From contig WIAF01000006.1 of assembly GCA_014055465.1 (NCBI GenBank), positions 186,001 to 250,000 of the forward strand: DNA of 64,000 bases. The letters are read 5' to 3'. The notes beneath the pieces are model-generated. The model did not search any database and was not told the DNA's origin. It saw only the letters and a program-made list of their open reading frames with translations. The position numbers were made by a program, and so were the translations under genes. This stretch comes from Nitrospira sp. CR1.1. GTDB taxonomy: Bacteria > Nitrospirota > Nitrospiria > Nitrospirales > Nitrospiraceae. Of this stretch, positions 8,318 through 16,810 are shown in pieces; the first letter of the stretch is position 1, and the number at the start of each line of letters is the position of its first letter.

Positions 8318-8845
8318 ATGCAACACGAACAGAGCATCTCCTGCCTCTCTGCGTTTGAACAGCATCATAACGATCTCCTGAGGTTTTTTACCCATAAACT
8401 CGGTTGTCGCGACCTCGCAGCGGACTGTGCGCAAGAGACCTATGTCCATTTGGTCCGCATGCGCTCGACCATTGATGTGCAAAACCCCCGTGCATTTCTC
8501 TTTCGCGTTGCCGCCAATTTGGCCGTAGACAATCTCCGGAAGATCCGCATTCGCCGGGAAACATTGAGTGTCGACCCGCCCCCAGACAATGCCGCCAGCA
8601 TGGCGCCCTCGGCAGAAGATGCATTGGAGGCCAAGCAGCGGCTGGTCCGGGTGGAACGCGCCATTGGGGAACTGTCACCCAAGTGCCGGAGCGCCTTGTT
8701 GATGAATCGCTTAGAGGGAAAAACGCATCGGGAGATCGCGGAAAAACTCGGGGTATCGGAAAGCATGGTTGCCAAGTATGTCATCCAGGCACTGAAGCAC
8801 TGCCGTGCGCGCCTAGATGCGGAAGAGTTGCCATCTGGTTCGTGA
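8318..8845 (+). CDS. ECF sigma factor, FecI type
   Basis: A 175-residue group IV sigma factor that directs RNA polymerase to siderophore receptor promoters. Region 2 holds FFTHKLGCRDLAADCAQETY and the NPRAFLFRVAANLAVD segment that marks FecI-like proteins; region 4 holds LSPKCRSALLMNRLEGKTHRE and SESMVAKYVIQALKHC. The ATG at 8318 lies 10 bases after the TonB stop; a longer frame from 8270 overlaps TonB and was not used. The fecR gene follows, the normal order sigma, anti-sigma, receptor. Its activity should depend on FecR and the receptor's signalling domain. Confidence 0.92.
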   Translation: MQHEQSISCLSAFEQHHNDLLRFFTHKLGCRDLAADCAQETYVHLVRMRSTIDVQNPRAFLFRVAANLAVDNLRKIRIRRETLSVDPPPDNAASMAPSAEDALEAKQRLVRVERAIGELSPKCRSALLMNRLEGKTHREIAEKLGVSESMVAKYVIQALKHCRARLDAEELPSGS

Positions 8846-8918
8846 CTGTTGCAAGCTCGCCTCCATCCGTCTTATACAGTAGCTGTTCGCCCCAGGCTTG
8901 ACCGAAAAATCGCCTGGT

Positions 8919-9929
8919 ATGCATGCGACGGATGGATGGATGTCCGACGCGAATCCCCCACAATCCCCTTCAGCGCTCGAAGACGAGGCCCTTGCGTGGG
9001 TCGTGCGCCTTCACTCCGGCCATGCTTCCGACCAAGAGGTTCGTGCCTGCGAAGCATGGCAACGCGTCAGTCCCGCTCATCAACGCGCGTTCCGGGAAGC
9101 CTCGACCTTGTGGGAAGAGATCGGTTCTATAGGCCCCACTCGGCGTTCACCTTCCCGAACCGTGCGGCCTGCTGATTCTTATAGTCGTCAAGAGTGGCCA
9201 CGGCTCCGAAGCTGGAGCCTGGTCGCCTGTGTCTTCCTTCTGACGATCGGTTGGGTCTCCTGGGAACCCCTCTTCACTCAATTTCGTCTTCGGACGGCCC
9301 AGCATCGGACTGCGGTCGGACAGCAAGCGCAGATCGTGCTCCAAGACGGCAGCCAACTCATGCTGAATACTGACACCGCACTCAACGTGGTGTTCTCGCC
9401 GCAAAGGCGCGAGGTCTACCTGCTCAAGGGAGAAGCAGCTTTCACCGTAGCACCCGACTCAACGCGGTCTTTTACCGTCAAGACCCATGGTGCCGCTGCT
9501 ACCGCATTAGGCACGAAGTTCGTGGTACAGACGCGGAATGATTCAGTGACGGTCACTGTGTCGGAACATGCTGTACAGGTTTCCTCTCTAAACAGCCCTA
9601 CTGCGTCACCTAGAATGGTTCGAGAAGGACAACAGGTCTCCTATTCGACGGATGGAGGCTGGAGCGCGGCCTGGTCAGTGGATGCCAATGAGGTGTCCGC
9701 ATGGCAACGAGGCAAAATGATCTTCCACGCCCAACCACTCGGAACGGTAGTGGCAGATCTGAATCGATATCGCCACGGCCATATCTTTATCCTGAATCCA
9801 TCCCTCCGTTCGCTACCGGTCACCGGCGTATTCGAGACCCACGATCCCGATGCGGCCTTGCGCGTCATCGAACAGACGCTCGGTATCCGCGACACCACTC
9901 TCAGTCCATATTTTGTATTCTTGCACTAA
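8919..9929 (+). CDS. FecR-type anti-sigma/sigma regulator
   Basis: A 336-residue single-pass inner-membrane protein that transmits the receptor signal to the ECF sigma factor. Cytoplasmic N-terminus with EALAWVVRLHSG and HQRAFREASTLWEEI (DUF4880-type sigma-binding domain), a membrane helix around LVACVFLLTIGWVSW, then the FecR domain (RTAVGQQAQIVLQDGSQL, LNTDTAL, VYLLKGEAAFTVAPDS) and a C-terminal STN-like part (GHIFILNPSLRSLPVTGVFE). The start is uncertain: ATG at 8919 or 8940, neither with a strong ribosome-binding site; TTG at 8898 is possible. It lies between its sigma factor and receptor. Confidence 0.88.
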   Translation: MHATDGWMSDANPPQSPSALEDEALAWVVRLHSGHASDQEVRACEAWQRVSPAHQRAFREASTLWEEIGSIGPTRRSPSRTVRPADSYSRQEWPRLRSWSLVACVFLLTIGWVSWEPLFTQFRLRTAQHRTAVGQQAQIVLQDGSQLMLNTDTALNVVFSPQRREVYLLKGEAAFTVAPDSTRSFTVKTHGAAATALGTKFVVQTRNDSVTVTVSEHAVQVSSLNSPTASPRMVREGQQVSYSTDGGWSAAWSVDANEVSAWQRGKMIFHAQPLGTVVADLNRYRHGHIFILNPSLRSLPVTGVFETHDPDAALRVIEQTLGIRDTTLSPYFVFLH

Positions 9930-10108
9930 AGCCCCAACAACTCTCTCCCCGTCCCGAGCTGTTTCCTCGCAGGATTTTTTACCCGACCGATGAATTTCAC
10001 TGCAGTCTCAACGGCTCCGTCCGTCTTTACCTATGGAACGACGGTCAGAAATCGTCCGGTCTTTCTCTATATTTTTTCGGCTTCATGGGGACAAGAACAG
10101 GGGGAATC

Positions 10109-12688
10109 ATGCAGCTCTCATGGCGGGGCATCATACTCACACTTCTCTCGGTCGTATCGTTTCACGCGGCCGACGCCCGGGCCGGGGCAGCACACGAAGC
10201 GAAGACGGCCGGCCGGCCAGGCATCTTCTCCTTGGCACAGGCGACTTCGGGCGACGAATTGTCAGAACGCACGGAGTTCGACATTCCGCCACAGCCGCTG
10301 GGCTCGGCCATCACTGCCTTCGCCGATCAAGCGAACTATCGTCTGCTGGTTCCCTCAGAAATGACAGAGGGGAAGACCAGCACCGGCGTGACCGGTCATC
10401 ACTCACCGGAAGAGGCTTTGGCGCTCATGCTTGCTGGGACCGGACTCACGTACCGGTTAACCGAACCCCACACCATGACTCTCGAGCCAGCCGCCGCATT
10501 GCCACCGCCACCGGCACCCCTTGCACAATCGACCCCACCGGAACCCCGAAATCTCAATACGGAGGTCCCCCGATCAGCGAAACCCGTGAAAGTGCCTGAA
10601 ATTGTAGTGAAGGACGTCGAAGATCGAGGATACGCAGTAGACGACTCCTCAACGGCCACGCGCATTCCGGCGCCGATCCACGACACACCGCGCTCGGTCG
10701 AAGTGGTCACCAGGCAAGTCCTGGACGATCAAAAAGTGATTCGTTTCAGCGAAGCCCTCCGGAACGTCAGCGGCGTTTCACAGTCCAGCACACAGGGCGG
10801 TCAAGCCGGCACCTTCATGATTCGCGGCTTCGCATCTGAACTCAACGTCTTCAAGAACGGGTTCCGCGACGACAGTACCTTTAGCTCCCGTGCACAACGC
10901 GACATCATCAACATCGAGAGCGTGGAAGTCGTGAAAGGTCCACCATCGTATCTCTATGGCCGTTCCGATCCGGGTGGCGTCATTAACCAAGTCACCAAAG
11001 CCCCGTTAAAGAACTCCTATTATGCCGCTGAGATGATCATCGGAAGCTACGGTCTCTACCGTCCGCAGATCGACATGGGCGGTGCGCTTAACGAAAGCAA
11101 GACCCTCACCTATCGCTTCAACGGCATGTATGAATCGGCCGGGAGTTATCGAGACGGTGTCAATTCAGAACGTATCTTCCTCGCGCCGACCTTCGGATGG
11201 GAGATGAGTTCACGCACGAACCTACGTTTTGAGGCCGAATATATGTACGACAGAGCCCCGATTGATCGAGGCCTCGTCGCGTTCGGCAACGGGGTCGCCC
11301 CGATTCCAGTCTCCAGCTACCTGGGCGATCCGTCCCGCAAACTGGAGACTCATCAAGGGAAGGCGACCATCACTCTGTGGCACGACATCAGCAACCTATT
11401 TCGGTGGCGAACCGCCTTCCGAACCGCCGTCGCCAGCGGCCGCTACTCAAGCCTGGAATCCAATTTCCTAGTCGGAGCCGAAAGCGATGGCATCTTGAAT
11501 CTGGCTCGCTACGAACTTCCAACGACGGTCCAGAGTCACTACTTACAAAACGAACTCCACGGCAACTTCACGACCGGCTCGATCAAACACAAGACGATCA
11601 TCGGTATTGAACTTGGCCGGGAAAACTCGACCGCCACAGCCTCGGGTGATTTCGGCGGTGACACGAGCACGCCTGGAGCCTTCAGCTACATCAACCTCTT
11701 CAATACCAGGGATCGGCTGTTTCTGAATCCGGCCCTCACAAAATTCAGCGATTCCAGCACGCAAAACAACATTCTCGGTGCGTACGTCGGTGACCAGCTC
11801 GACTTGCTGGACAACCTGCACATGCACTTCGGCGGCCGGTTCGATCTCTTTGATCAAACCATCACGAATCGTCCGGACGATTTCACCTCGACCAGTAGTC
11901 AGAACAACCAAACCGACACGGCCTTCAGCCCATCAGTCGGCATCGCCTATCAACCAATGAAGCCGATCACGCTGTTTGCCAACTACACGGAATCGTTCGC
12001 TCCGCAGAGCGCCGGGTCGCGAAGCATCAATGGCACTCTCTTCACCCCCGAACGTGGAAAATCCTATGAAGGCGGTATCAAGTACCAAGCCTTTGGAGGC
12101 AGGTTACGGTCCACGGTCGCTCTGTTCGACATCAAGAAGAAGAATGTTTTGACGGCCGATCCGCTCAACGGCTTCTTCTTTTCCGTCGCGACTGGCGAAC
12201 AACGCAGCAAGGGCGTCGAATTCGACATTGCGGGGCAAATCCTGCCCGGATGGGACATCATTGCAAACTATGCCTACATCGACACGCGCGTGACGAAGGA
12301 TGTGCTCTTCGCCGAAGGCAGCCGCGTACCCAACAGCTCGCTGCACCAAGGAAGCCTCTGGACTACCTACTTCTTCCAGGAAGGCATCGCGCAGGGATTC
12401 GGCGCCGGTATCGGCATGTATGCGCAAGGTAAACGGAACGGCATTTTCCAATGTCAGGATCCGGCCAATTGCCAAGCACCGTTTGAAATGGCCGGTTACG
12501 TGCGGATGGATGCAGCGTTGTACTACCGAAAGCAGGAATTCTTCAAACGAACTAATCTCCTCGCGGCGATCAACTTCACCAATGTGCTTGACCACCGCTA
12601 CTTCACCGGCGCACAGAATTTCCGGGAAATCGTATATACCGGTGCACCGTTCACCGCTATCGGGTCACTGAAGTTCGAGTTCCACTAA
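10109..12688 (+). CDS. TonB-dependent siderophore receptor with STN signalling domain (FecA/FpvA type)
   Basis: An 859-residue outer-membrane transporter. Signal peptide at the N-terminus (hydrophobic IILTLLSVVSFHAADA). An STN domain (about residues 55-120: FDIPPQPLGSAITAFADQA) interacts with FecR. A short Pro-rich linker leads to VKVPEIVVKDV, a likely TonB box, then the plug with PRSVEVVTRQVLDDQ, MIRGFASELNVFKNG and VKGPPSYLYGRSDPGGVIN, and a 22-strand barrel ending in FEFH (terminal Phe-X-His). The ATG at 10109 has GGGGGA 4 bases upstream; an ATG at 10085 and a frame running from 9701 through the end of fecR are rejected. The ligand cannot be read, but the family mostly takes up hydroxamate or catecholate siderophores. 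Confidence 0.9.
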   Translation: MQLSWRGIILTLLSVVSFHAADARAGAAHEAKTAGRPGIFSLAQATSGDELSERTEFDIPPQPLGSAITAFADQANYRLLVPSEMTEGKTSTGVTGHHSPEEALALMLAGTGLTYRLTEPHTMTLEPAAALPPPPAPLAQSTPPEPRNLNTEVPRSAKPVKVPEIVVKDVEDRGYAVDDSSTATRIPAPIHDTPRSVEVVTRQVLDDQKVIRFSEALRNVSGVSQSSTQGGQAGTFMIRGFASELNVFKNGFRDDSTFSSRAQRDIINIESVEVVKGPPSYLYGRSDPGGVINQVTKAPLKNSYYAAEMIIGSYGLYRPQIDMGGALNESKTLTYRFNGMYESAGSYRDGVNSERIFLAPTFGWEMSSRTNLRFEAEYMYDRAPIDRGLVAFGNGVAPIPVSSYLGDPSRKLETHQGKATITLWHDISNLFRWRTAFRTAVASGRYSSLESNFLVGAESDGILNLARYELPTTVQSHYLQNELHGNFTTGSIKHKTIIGIELGRENSTATASGDFGGDTSTPGAFSYINLFNTRDRLFLNPALTKFSDSSTQNNILGAYVGDQLDLLDNLHMHFGGRFDLFDQTITNRPDDFTSTSSQNNQTDTAFSPSVGIAYQPMKPITLFANYTESFAPQSAGSRSINGTLFTPERGKSYEGGIKYQAFGGRLRSTVALFDIKKKNVLTADPLNGFFFSVATGEQRSKGVEFDIAGQILPGWDIIANYAYIDTRVTKDVLFAEGSRVPNSSLHQGSLWTTYFFQEGIAQGFGAGIGMYAQGKRNGIFQCQDPANCQAPFEMAGYVRMDAALYYRKQEFFKRTNLLAAINFTNVLDHRYFTGAQNFREIVYTGAPFTAIGSLKFEFH

Positions 12689-12704
12689 TTTTCATAGGGA
12701 TGAC

Positions 12705-12744
12705 CTGGCGAGACAGTTCCTTCCTGAGAGGGCTGTCTCGCCAG
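12705..12744 (+). terminator. Strong hairpin after receptor gene
   Basis: CTGGCGAGACAG (12705-12716) and CTGTCTCGCCAG (12733-12744) are a perfect 12-base inverted repeat with a 16-base loop. There is no clear T-tract, so it may be a Rho-dependent or weak terminator, or may protect the 3' end of the transcript. It lies 17 bases after the receptor stop, between convergent genes. Confidence 0.55.
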
Positions 12745-12826
12745 ACGGCACTGCGGCCGAAAGCACTGTACCCAAGCCTGACCGTTTTCGAAAAGAAGCC
12801 AGCCGGATCTGTCTTAAGATGAGGCA

Positions 12827-13012
12827 CTAGTCAGCGGGAGGTCTTTTTGAGGGGTGTGAGTGATCTTCGGGAAGATCGGCAAGAGAAAGCACCACAAGTT
12901 CACCGCAACGATGGCACTTAACCACCACACCACGCTTCTCGAGCCGGGCTGTTAGTCGACCACAGACACAACGCACATCCGTGGCGCCCTGAGTATCGGT
13001 AGGTTTGTCCAT
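12827..13012 (-). CDS. Small zinc-ribbon protein (Com-like)
   Basis: A 61-residue protein starting at the ATG at 13012. It has two Cys pairs, CVC (in VRCVCGRLTARLEKRG) and CHRC (in VVVKCHRCGELVVLSL), a spacing like the small zinc-finger translational regulator Com and other one-domain zinc ribbons. The N-terminal (MDKPTDTQ) and C-terminal (HSHPSKRPPAD) ends are polar tails. It is on the opposite strand to the receptor and the PepSY gene. The function is unknown; nucleic-acid binding is the common role for the fold. Confidence 0.55.
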   Translation of the reverse strand: MDKPTDTQGATDVRCVCGRLTARLEKRGVVVKCHRCGELVVLSLADLPEDHSHPSKRPPAD

Positions 13013-13186
13013 GCTGTGGCCTATGACAGACTGGCAGCCAACAGTAGCTCCATACGGTATAGGACGCACGAACGTCGTAAAACATCACCCCGGACACGCA
13101 TCATTCATGAATCCGTGGCTTTTTCAGGGGGCCCCGGTGCGGTTTCTTCTCCGTCAAACGTCAACAGAGAGAAGGAACCAAGACGC

Positions 13187-14407
13187 ATGCCCGTCACCCA
13201 TCTGAAATCACACGTGTCCGCGTCGAAGGCCGCGAGACATCGTCTCGCGTCGTCGCCAGCGGGTACAGCATCTCCACCATCTGGCCATCGTCTAAAAAGG
13301 TTGTGGCTACAGGTCCACTTGTACGTGGGCCTCCTGGGCGGCGCGCTGTTCGTCCTGACGAGCCTTACGGGCAGCTTTCTGGTCTTCTACAAGGCCATCG
13401 ATGAATGGCTGAATCCCGCTCAGTTGATCCGAACCTCCGGAAACGAACAGCCTCTGAGCGAGATCCTGGCCGGAGCCCAGTCGGCACATCCGGATTGGTC
13501 CTCTCCCGATACCCTTATCTTTCCGCTCCACAACCGCGACTCATTCCATGCCTGGTTCAAGGACCAGACGCCCCCTCTCGCCGAAGACCGTTGGCATGTC
13601 GTCGCCATCGATCCCTCGACGGCTCGCCCCTTGAGCGATCGCCGTTGGGGGTCGTTTCTGGTATCCATCATCTATGAGTTGCATCAGGAGCTGCTGTTGG
13701 GAAAGCCGGGAGAGGTCATCGTCGGTATCATGGCCCTGCTTCTCCTCCTGTCGATCGGAACGGGACTCTATCTCTGGTGGCCGAAGCCGGGAAAACTCCG
13801 TCGCGCCCTCACGTTTCAGACTAGCGGTAGCCCTATCAGAAACCACTACGACCTGCACAAACTCACCGGTCTGGCCGGAGCCGTCTTGCTCACGCTTCTT
13901 GCCCTGACAGGGTTTTACTTAGAGTTTCCCCGTGTGGTCTCCCCCGTCGTCAGCTGGTTTTCGCCCGTTCGGGATCTGTCGCCCGAACAGCCGCAGTCGG
14001 AATTCCAGCCGGGGATGAAAAAGATTCCCGTCGAACAAGCGATCGCGATCGCCCGGACCACCTTTCCCGATGCTCAACCGATGTGGATCGGCCTCCCTCA
14101 GCATGAGCGGGACAGTTATTCCGTGGGCCTTCGGCAACCTGGGGAAGTTCGGCAGGCGGGGGGAGAAACCGAGGTGTGGATCGATCAATACAGCGGCCTC
14201 GTTCGACGGATCACGGATTGGCGTCAATTTACCGGAGGAGAAACATTCTTGTCTTGGCTCTTCCCCTTGCACAACGGTGAGGCCTTCGGCCTCACGGGTC
14301 GATGGTTGATCTTCGTCACGGGCTTCACGCCGCTTCTGTTATATGGCACGGCGCTGCGGATGTGGTGGCTGAAACGAGACGCGCACAGGCGCCGTCGGGA
14401 AGGTTAA
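13187..14407 (+). CDS. PepSY-associated membrane protein (iron-uptake associated, PiuB-like)
   Basis: A 406-residue inner-membrane protein with four predicted helices: an N-terminal one in HLYVGLLGGALFVLTSLTGS, two in the middle (IVGIMALLLLLSIGTGLYLW and LAGAVLLTLLALTGFYLEF) and one at the C-terminus (WLIFVTGFTPLLLYGTALRM). Conserved His/Trp residues near the helices fit the PepSY_TM family, often next to TonB siderophore receptors and suspected to reduce ferric-siderophores in the periplasm. ATG 13187 is preceded by GAGAAGGA; an open frame from 13016 lacks a good start. Its 3' end overlaps the convergent Fur-family gene by 4 bases. Confidence 0.85.
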   Translation: MPVTHLKSHVSASKAARHRLASSPAGTASPPSGHRLKRLWLQVHLYVGLLGGALFVLTSLTGSFLVFYKAIDEWLNPAQLIRTSGNEQPLSEILAGAQSAHPDWSSPDTLIFPLHNRDSFHAWFKDQTPPLAEDRWHVVAIDPSTARPLSDRRWGSFLVSIIYELHQELLLGKPGEVIVGIMALLLLLSIGTGLYLWWPKPGKLRRALTFQTSGSPIRNHYDLHKLTGLAGAVLLTLLALTGFYLEFPRVVSPVVSWFSPVRDLSPEQPQSEFQPGMKKIPVEQAIAIARTTFPDAQPMWIGLPQHERDSYSVGLRQPGEVRQAGGETEVWIDQYSGLVRRITDWRQFTGGETFLSWLFPLHNGEAFGLTGRWLIFVTGFTPLLLYGTALRMWWLKRDAHRRRREG

Positions 14408-14898
14408 CGCCGGGGTATCAGGCGTGCGCTGGACGCGCGACCGCCGGCACAGAGTCCATACAGTTCGAGATTCTGCGCGGTCAGATGAAATCCATTCGCT
14501 TCTGCAACCTGCTTCCGCAGCCGTTCGATGGTCGGATCTTCAAACTCCACGATGTGCCCACACCCGGTGCAGATCAGATGATCGTGATCGCCTTTCGCAA
14601 ACACATTATCGTACTGTGTTTCTTCCCCGAACCGCCTTGCCTGCGCAAAGCCCTTTTCGCACAAGATCCGCATCGTTCGATAGATCGTGTTCAAGGGCGC
14701 ACGATGGCCGCGGCGATTGAGCACGCGATACAACTCTCGGATTGTCATGTGCTCCCCTTGCAAAAACGCTTGGACGATTCGTTCCCGCTGGAGACTCCAA
14801 TTCAGCCGCGTGCGACCCAAACTCCTCCGGATGTGGTCAATTCCCTGTACCGACTGCCGATCGTTTCGATCGGCGCGCAATTGCGTCATACCGTTCAT
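14404..14898 (-). CDS. Fur-family metalloregulator
   Basis: A 164-residue Fur/Zur/PerR-family repressor. The winged helix contains TIRELYRVLNRRGHRAPLNT and IYRTMRILCEKGFA. The metal/dimer domain has GDHDHLICTGCGHIVEFED, with the His/Asp/His cluster and first CxxC, and ELYGLCAGG, where the usual second CxxC is reduced to one Cys. Start chosen at ATG 14898, which has GGGGAG about 10 bases upstream; ATG 14889 is the alternative. It is divergent from the second ECF sigma gene and convergent with the PepSY gene. It may recognise the Fur box at 6767, but another Fur could exist elsewhere in the genome. Confidence 0.9.
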   Translation of the reverse strand: MNGMTQLRADRNDRQSVQGIDHIRRSLGRTRLNWSLQRERIVQAFLQGEHMTIRELYRVLNRRGHRAPLNTIYRTMRILCEKGFAQARRFGEETQYDNVFAKGDHDHLICTGCGHIVEFEDPTIERLRKQVAEANGFHLTAQNLELYGLCAGGRASSARLIPRR

Positions 14899-15088
14899 CC
14901 AGCCGAGTCTCCCCTCTGACGTCGATTCCGGCTCTTGTTCAGTAAGACGCGCGAGGCGACGGTCTCCGCACCTCCAAAAATGATCAGGGCCGAATGGATC
15001 GGGAAGATGAGCATTCCCATTCACCAGTTCTCACCCCTACTATCCGCCGCGTGAGCGTGACGATTCTCGACCGACAGCACAGGAGCCT

Positions 15089-15604
15089 ATGTCGGAATTA
15101 ACTCAACACGACGTATCGACACTAGTTCGTGATCATGCCTCGGAACTGCAACAGTTCCTGACGCGCCGCTTGGGTTGCATCGACACGGCCAAGGACCTCG
15201 TGCAGGACACGTTCCTTCGGGTGCTTCAAAACAGGCCTGGTGAAGTGCTGGGCAATCCACGCGCATTTCTTTTCAGGGTGGCCACGAATTTACTGATCGA
15301 TCATCACCGTCGGCAGCAACACCGGGCCACGGAGACACTGGACGACCCTGAGCGCCCGCTCGATCACTCGGACCAGGCGCCGTCTCTCGAAACGGTCGTC
15401 TGGTCGAAGCAACAGGTCGCGCGCCTGACCCGTGCGATCGAAGAACTGCCCCCAAAGTGCCGCCAGGTCTTCCTGCTCATCAAATTTCACCACTGCACTC
15501 ACGCGGAGGTGGCCACGAAACTCGGCATTGCCCAAAGCACGGTCGTCAAGCACATGATCAAGGCCATCGACTTTTGTCGCAGCCGGCTCGATGAGCCGTA
15601 CTAG
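15089..15604 (+). CDS. ECF sigma factor, FecI type (second copy)
   Basis: A 171-residue FecI-like sigma factor. Region 2: FLTRRLGCIDTAKDLVQDTF and NPRAFLFRVATNLLIDHHRR; region 4: LPPKCRQVFLLIKFHHCTHAE and AQSTVVKHMIKAIDFCRSRL. It parallels the protein at 8318-8845 and heads a second sigma/FecR/receptor cassette. ATG 15089 has AGGAG upstream. It is divergent from the Fur-family gene across a 190-base gap that probably holds both promoters; I could not see a convincing Fur box there. Confidence 0.92.
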   Translation: MSELTQHDVSTLVRDHASELQQFLTRRLGCIDTAKDLVQDTFLRVLQNRPGEVLGNPRAFLFRVATNLLIDHHRRQQHRATETLDDPERPLDHSDQAPSLETVVWSKQQVARLTRAIEELPPKCRQVFLLIKFHHCTHAEVATKLGIAQSTVVKHMIKAIDFCRSRLDEPY

Positions 15605-15663
15605 CGATCGCCGTTACCTCATGGAGGTTCACTCAACATGACGCCTTTCCTCTCTTGAGAGAC

Positions 15664-15676
15664 GGTTGAGTCAACC
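15664..15676. repeat. Short perfect palindrome between sigma and fecR genes
   Basis: GGTTGAGTCAACC is a 6+1+6 palindrome, with a related GGTTCACTCAAC about 40 bases upstream. It lies in the gap between the second sigma gene and its fecR. It could be a protein-binding site or a chance palindrome. Confidence 0.3.
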
Positions 15677-15705
15677 ACGTGACAAGGCCTCCACCAGGCG
15701 TTACC

Positions 15706-16707
15706 ATGACCCACTCGATGGGCACACCTGAATCCAAGACTGTCGATTCAACCGCCTCTGCGTGGCTTGTCCGGATAGAGACCGGACCCGTCACAGCCGA
15801 GGAGCGCCAACGATTTTCCGAGTGGCTTTCCGCCGATCCGGCTCATCTCGCCGCCTATCGTAAGGCCAAACAATTCTGGCACGCTTTGGATGACGTGAGC
15901 GCGGAGCATGTTCGCGAGTGGGATCGATTTCTGCCTCAGGAGCCGCTCCACGCAACATCGACGCACGCGATCCTGCCATGGCGGCGGATGGCACTGGCCG
16001 CATCTGTTCTCCTCGTCGTCGCAATCGTCACCTGGATCGCAGTCGCGGGGCTTCCAGTCGGCGACTACCGCACGGCGGTGGGAGAGCAGCGCACCGTGCC
16101 GCTTTCCGATGGCTCAACGGTACACCTCAACACGAATACCGCGTTGTCCATTAGCATGACAGAAGGAGCACGTCGGTTGACACTCCATCGAGGAGAGGCC
16201 TTCTTCACAGTGGCGCCCGATTCCAGCCGCCCCTTTGAAGTCACGGCCGATCACGGTGTGATTCGCGCCTTGGGAACCGCTTTCAATGTTCGCACGGAAC
16301 GTGATCACACCACCGTCACCGTGGCGGAACATACCGTGAAGGTCATGTTAGAGTCCGATGCGTCCATGGATATACACGCGGGGGAACGGATTCAGTACCA
16401 CCACAACCGATGGCTAGGATCGGTGGAACGAACGGACATGCCCCGCGCGTTGGCATGGCAGCGGCACCGCCTGGTTTTCAACAATGACCCATTGCCTGTC
16501 GTCCTGGCCGAATTGGCACGGTATCGCTCCGGTCATCTCGTGTTTCTGCGAGATCACTCCCTGAACGAGCTGCTGGTCACCGGGTCGTTTGATACCGATC
16601 GTTTGGATCGCTTCCTGCCTGCCTTGGAGGAAAGTCTTCCGGTTCGTATCGTCACCCTCGCCGATCGCATCTCCCTTCTCTACCGATCCCGCTCCACAAA
16701 ATCTTAA
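15706..16707 (+). CDS. FecR-type anti-sigma/sigma regulator (second copy)
   Basis: A 333-residue single-pass protein. N-terminal sigma-binding domain with TASAWLVRIETGPVTAEERQ and AHLAAYRKAKQFWHALDDV, a membrane helix around MALAASVLLVVAIVTWIAV, then the FecR domain (YRTAVGEQRTVPLSDGSTVH, LNTNTAL, LTLHRGEAFFTVAPDSSRPF) and the C-terminal segment GHLVFLRDHSLNELLVTGSF. ATG 15706 chosen; a GTG at 15679 gives nine more residues. It is paralogous to the FecR at 8919-9929 and pairs with the sigma factor upstream and the receptor downstream. Confidence 0.88.
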   Translation: MTHSMGTPESKTVDSTASAWLVRIETGPVTAEERQRFSEWLSADPAHLAAYRKAKQFWHALDDVSAEHVREWDRFLPQEPLHATSTHAILPWRRMALAASVLLVVAIVTWIAVAGLPVGDYRTAVGEQRTVPLSDGSTVHLNTNTALSISMTEGARRLTLHRGEAFFTVAPDSSRPFEVTADHGVIRALGTAFNVRTERDHTTVTVAEHTVKVMLESDASMDIHAGERIQYHHNRWLGSVERTDMPRALAWQRHRLVFNNDPLPVVLAELARYRSGHLVFLRDHSLNELLVTGSFDTDRLDRFLPALEESLPVRIVTLADRISLLYRSRSTKS

Positions 16708-16810
16708 ACCGCAGGGTTCTGCAGTAGACCTTTGCCTTCCTTCGTCCGTCGTAGTGAATGGCCCCTCATGAGCCCCATGACATTTCGCACGACGACGGAA
16801 AGGATGACCC

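Noticed and set aside
9701..10108. Open frame that would extend the first receptor upstream through the end of fecR
   Set aside because: Residues before the ATG at 10109 show no signal peptide and overlap the FecR coding region; the 10109 start has a good ribosome-binding site.
15025..15088. Possible Fur box upstream of the second ECF sigma gene
   Set aside because: The AT-rich stretch around GATGAGCATTCCC matches the consensus too poorly to call.
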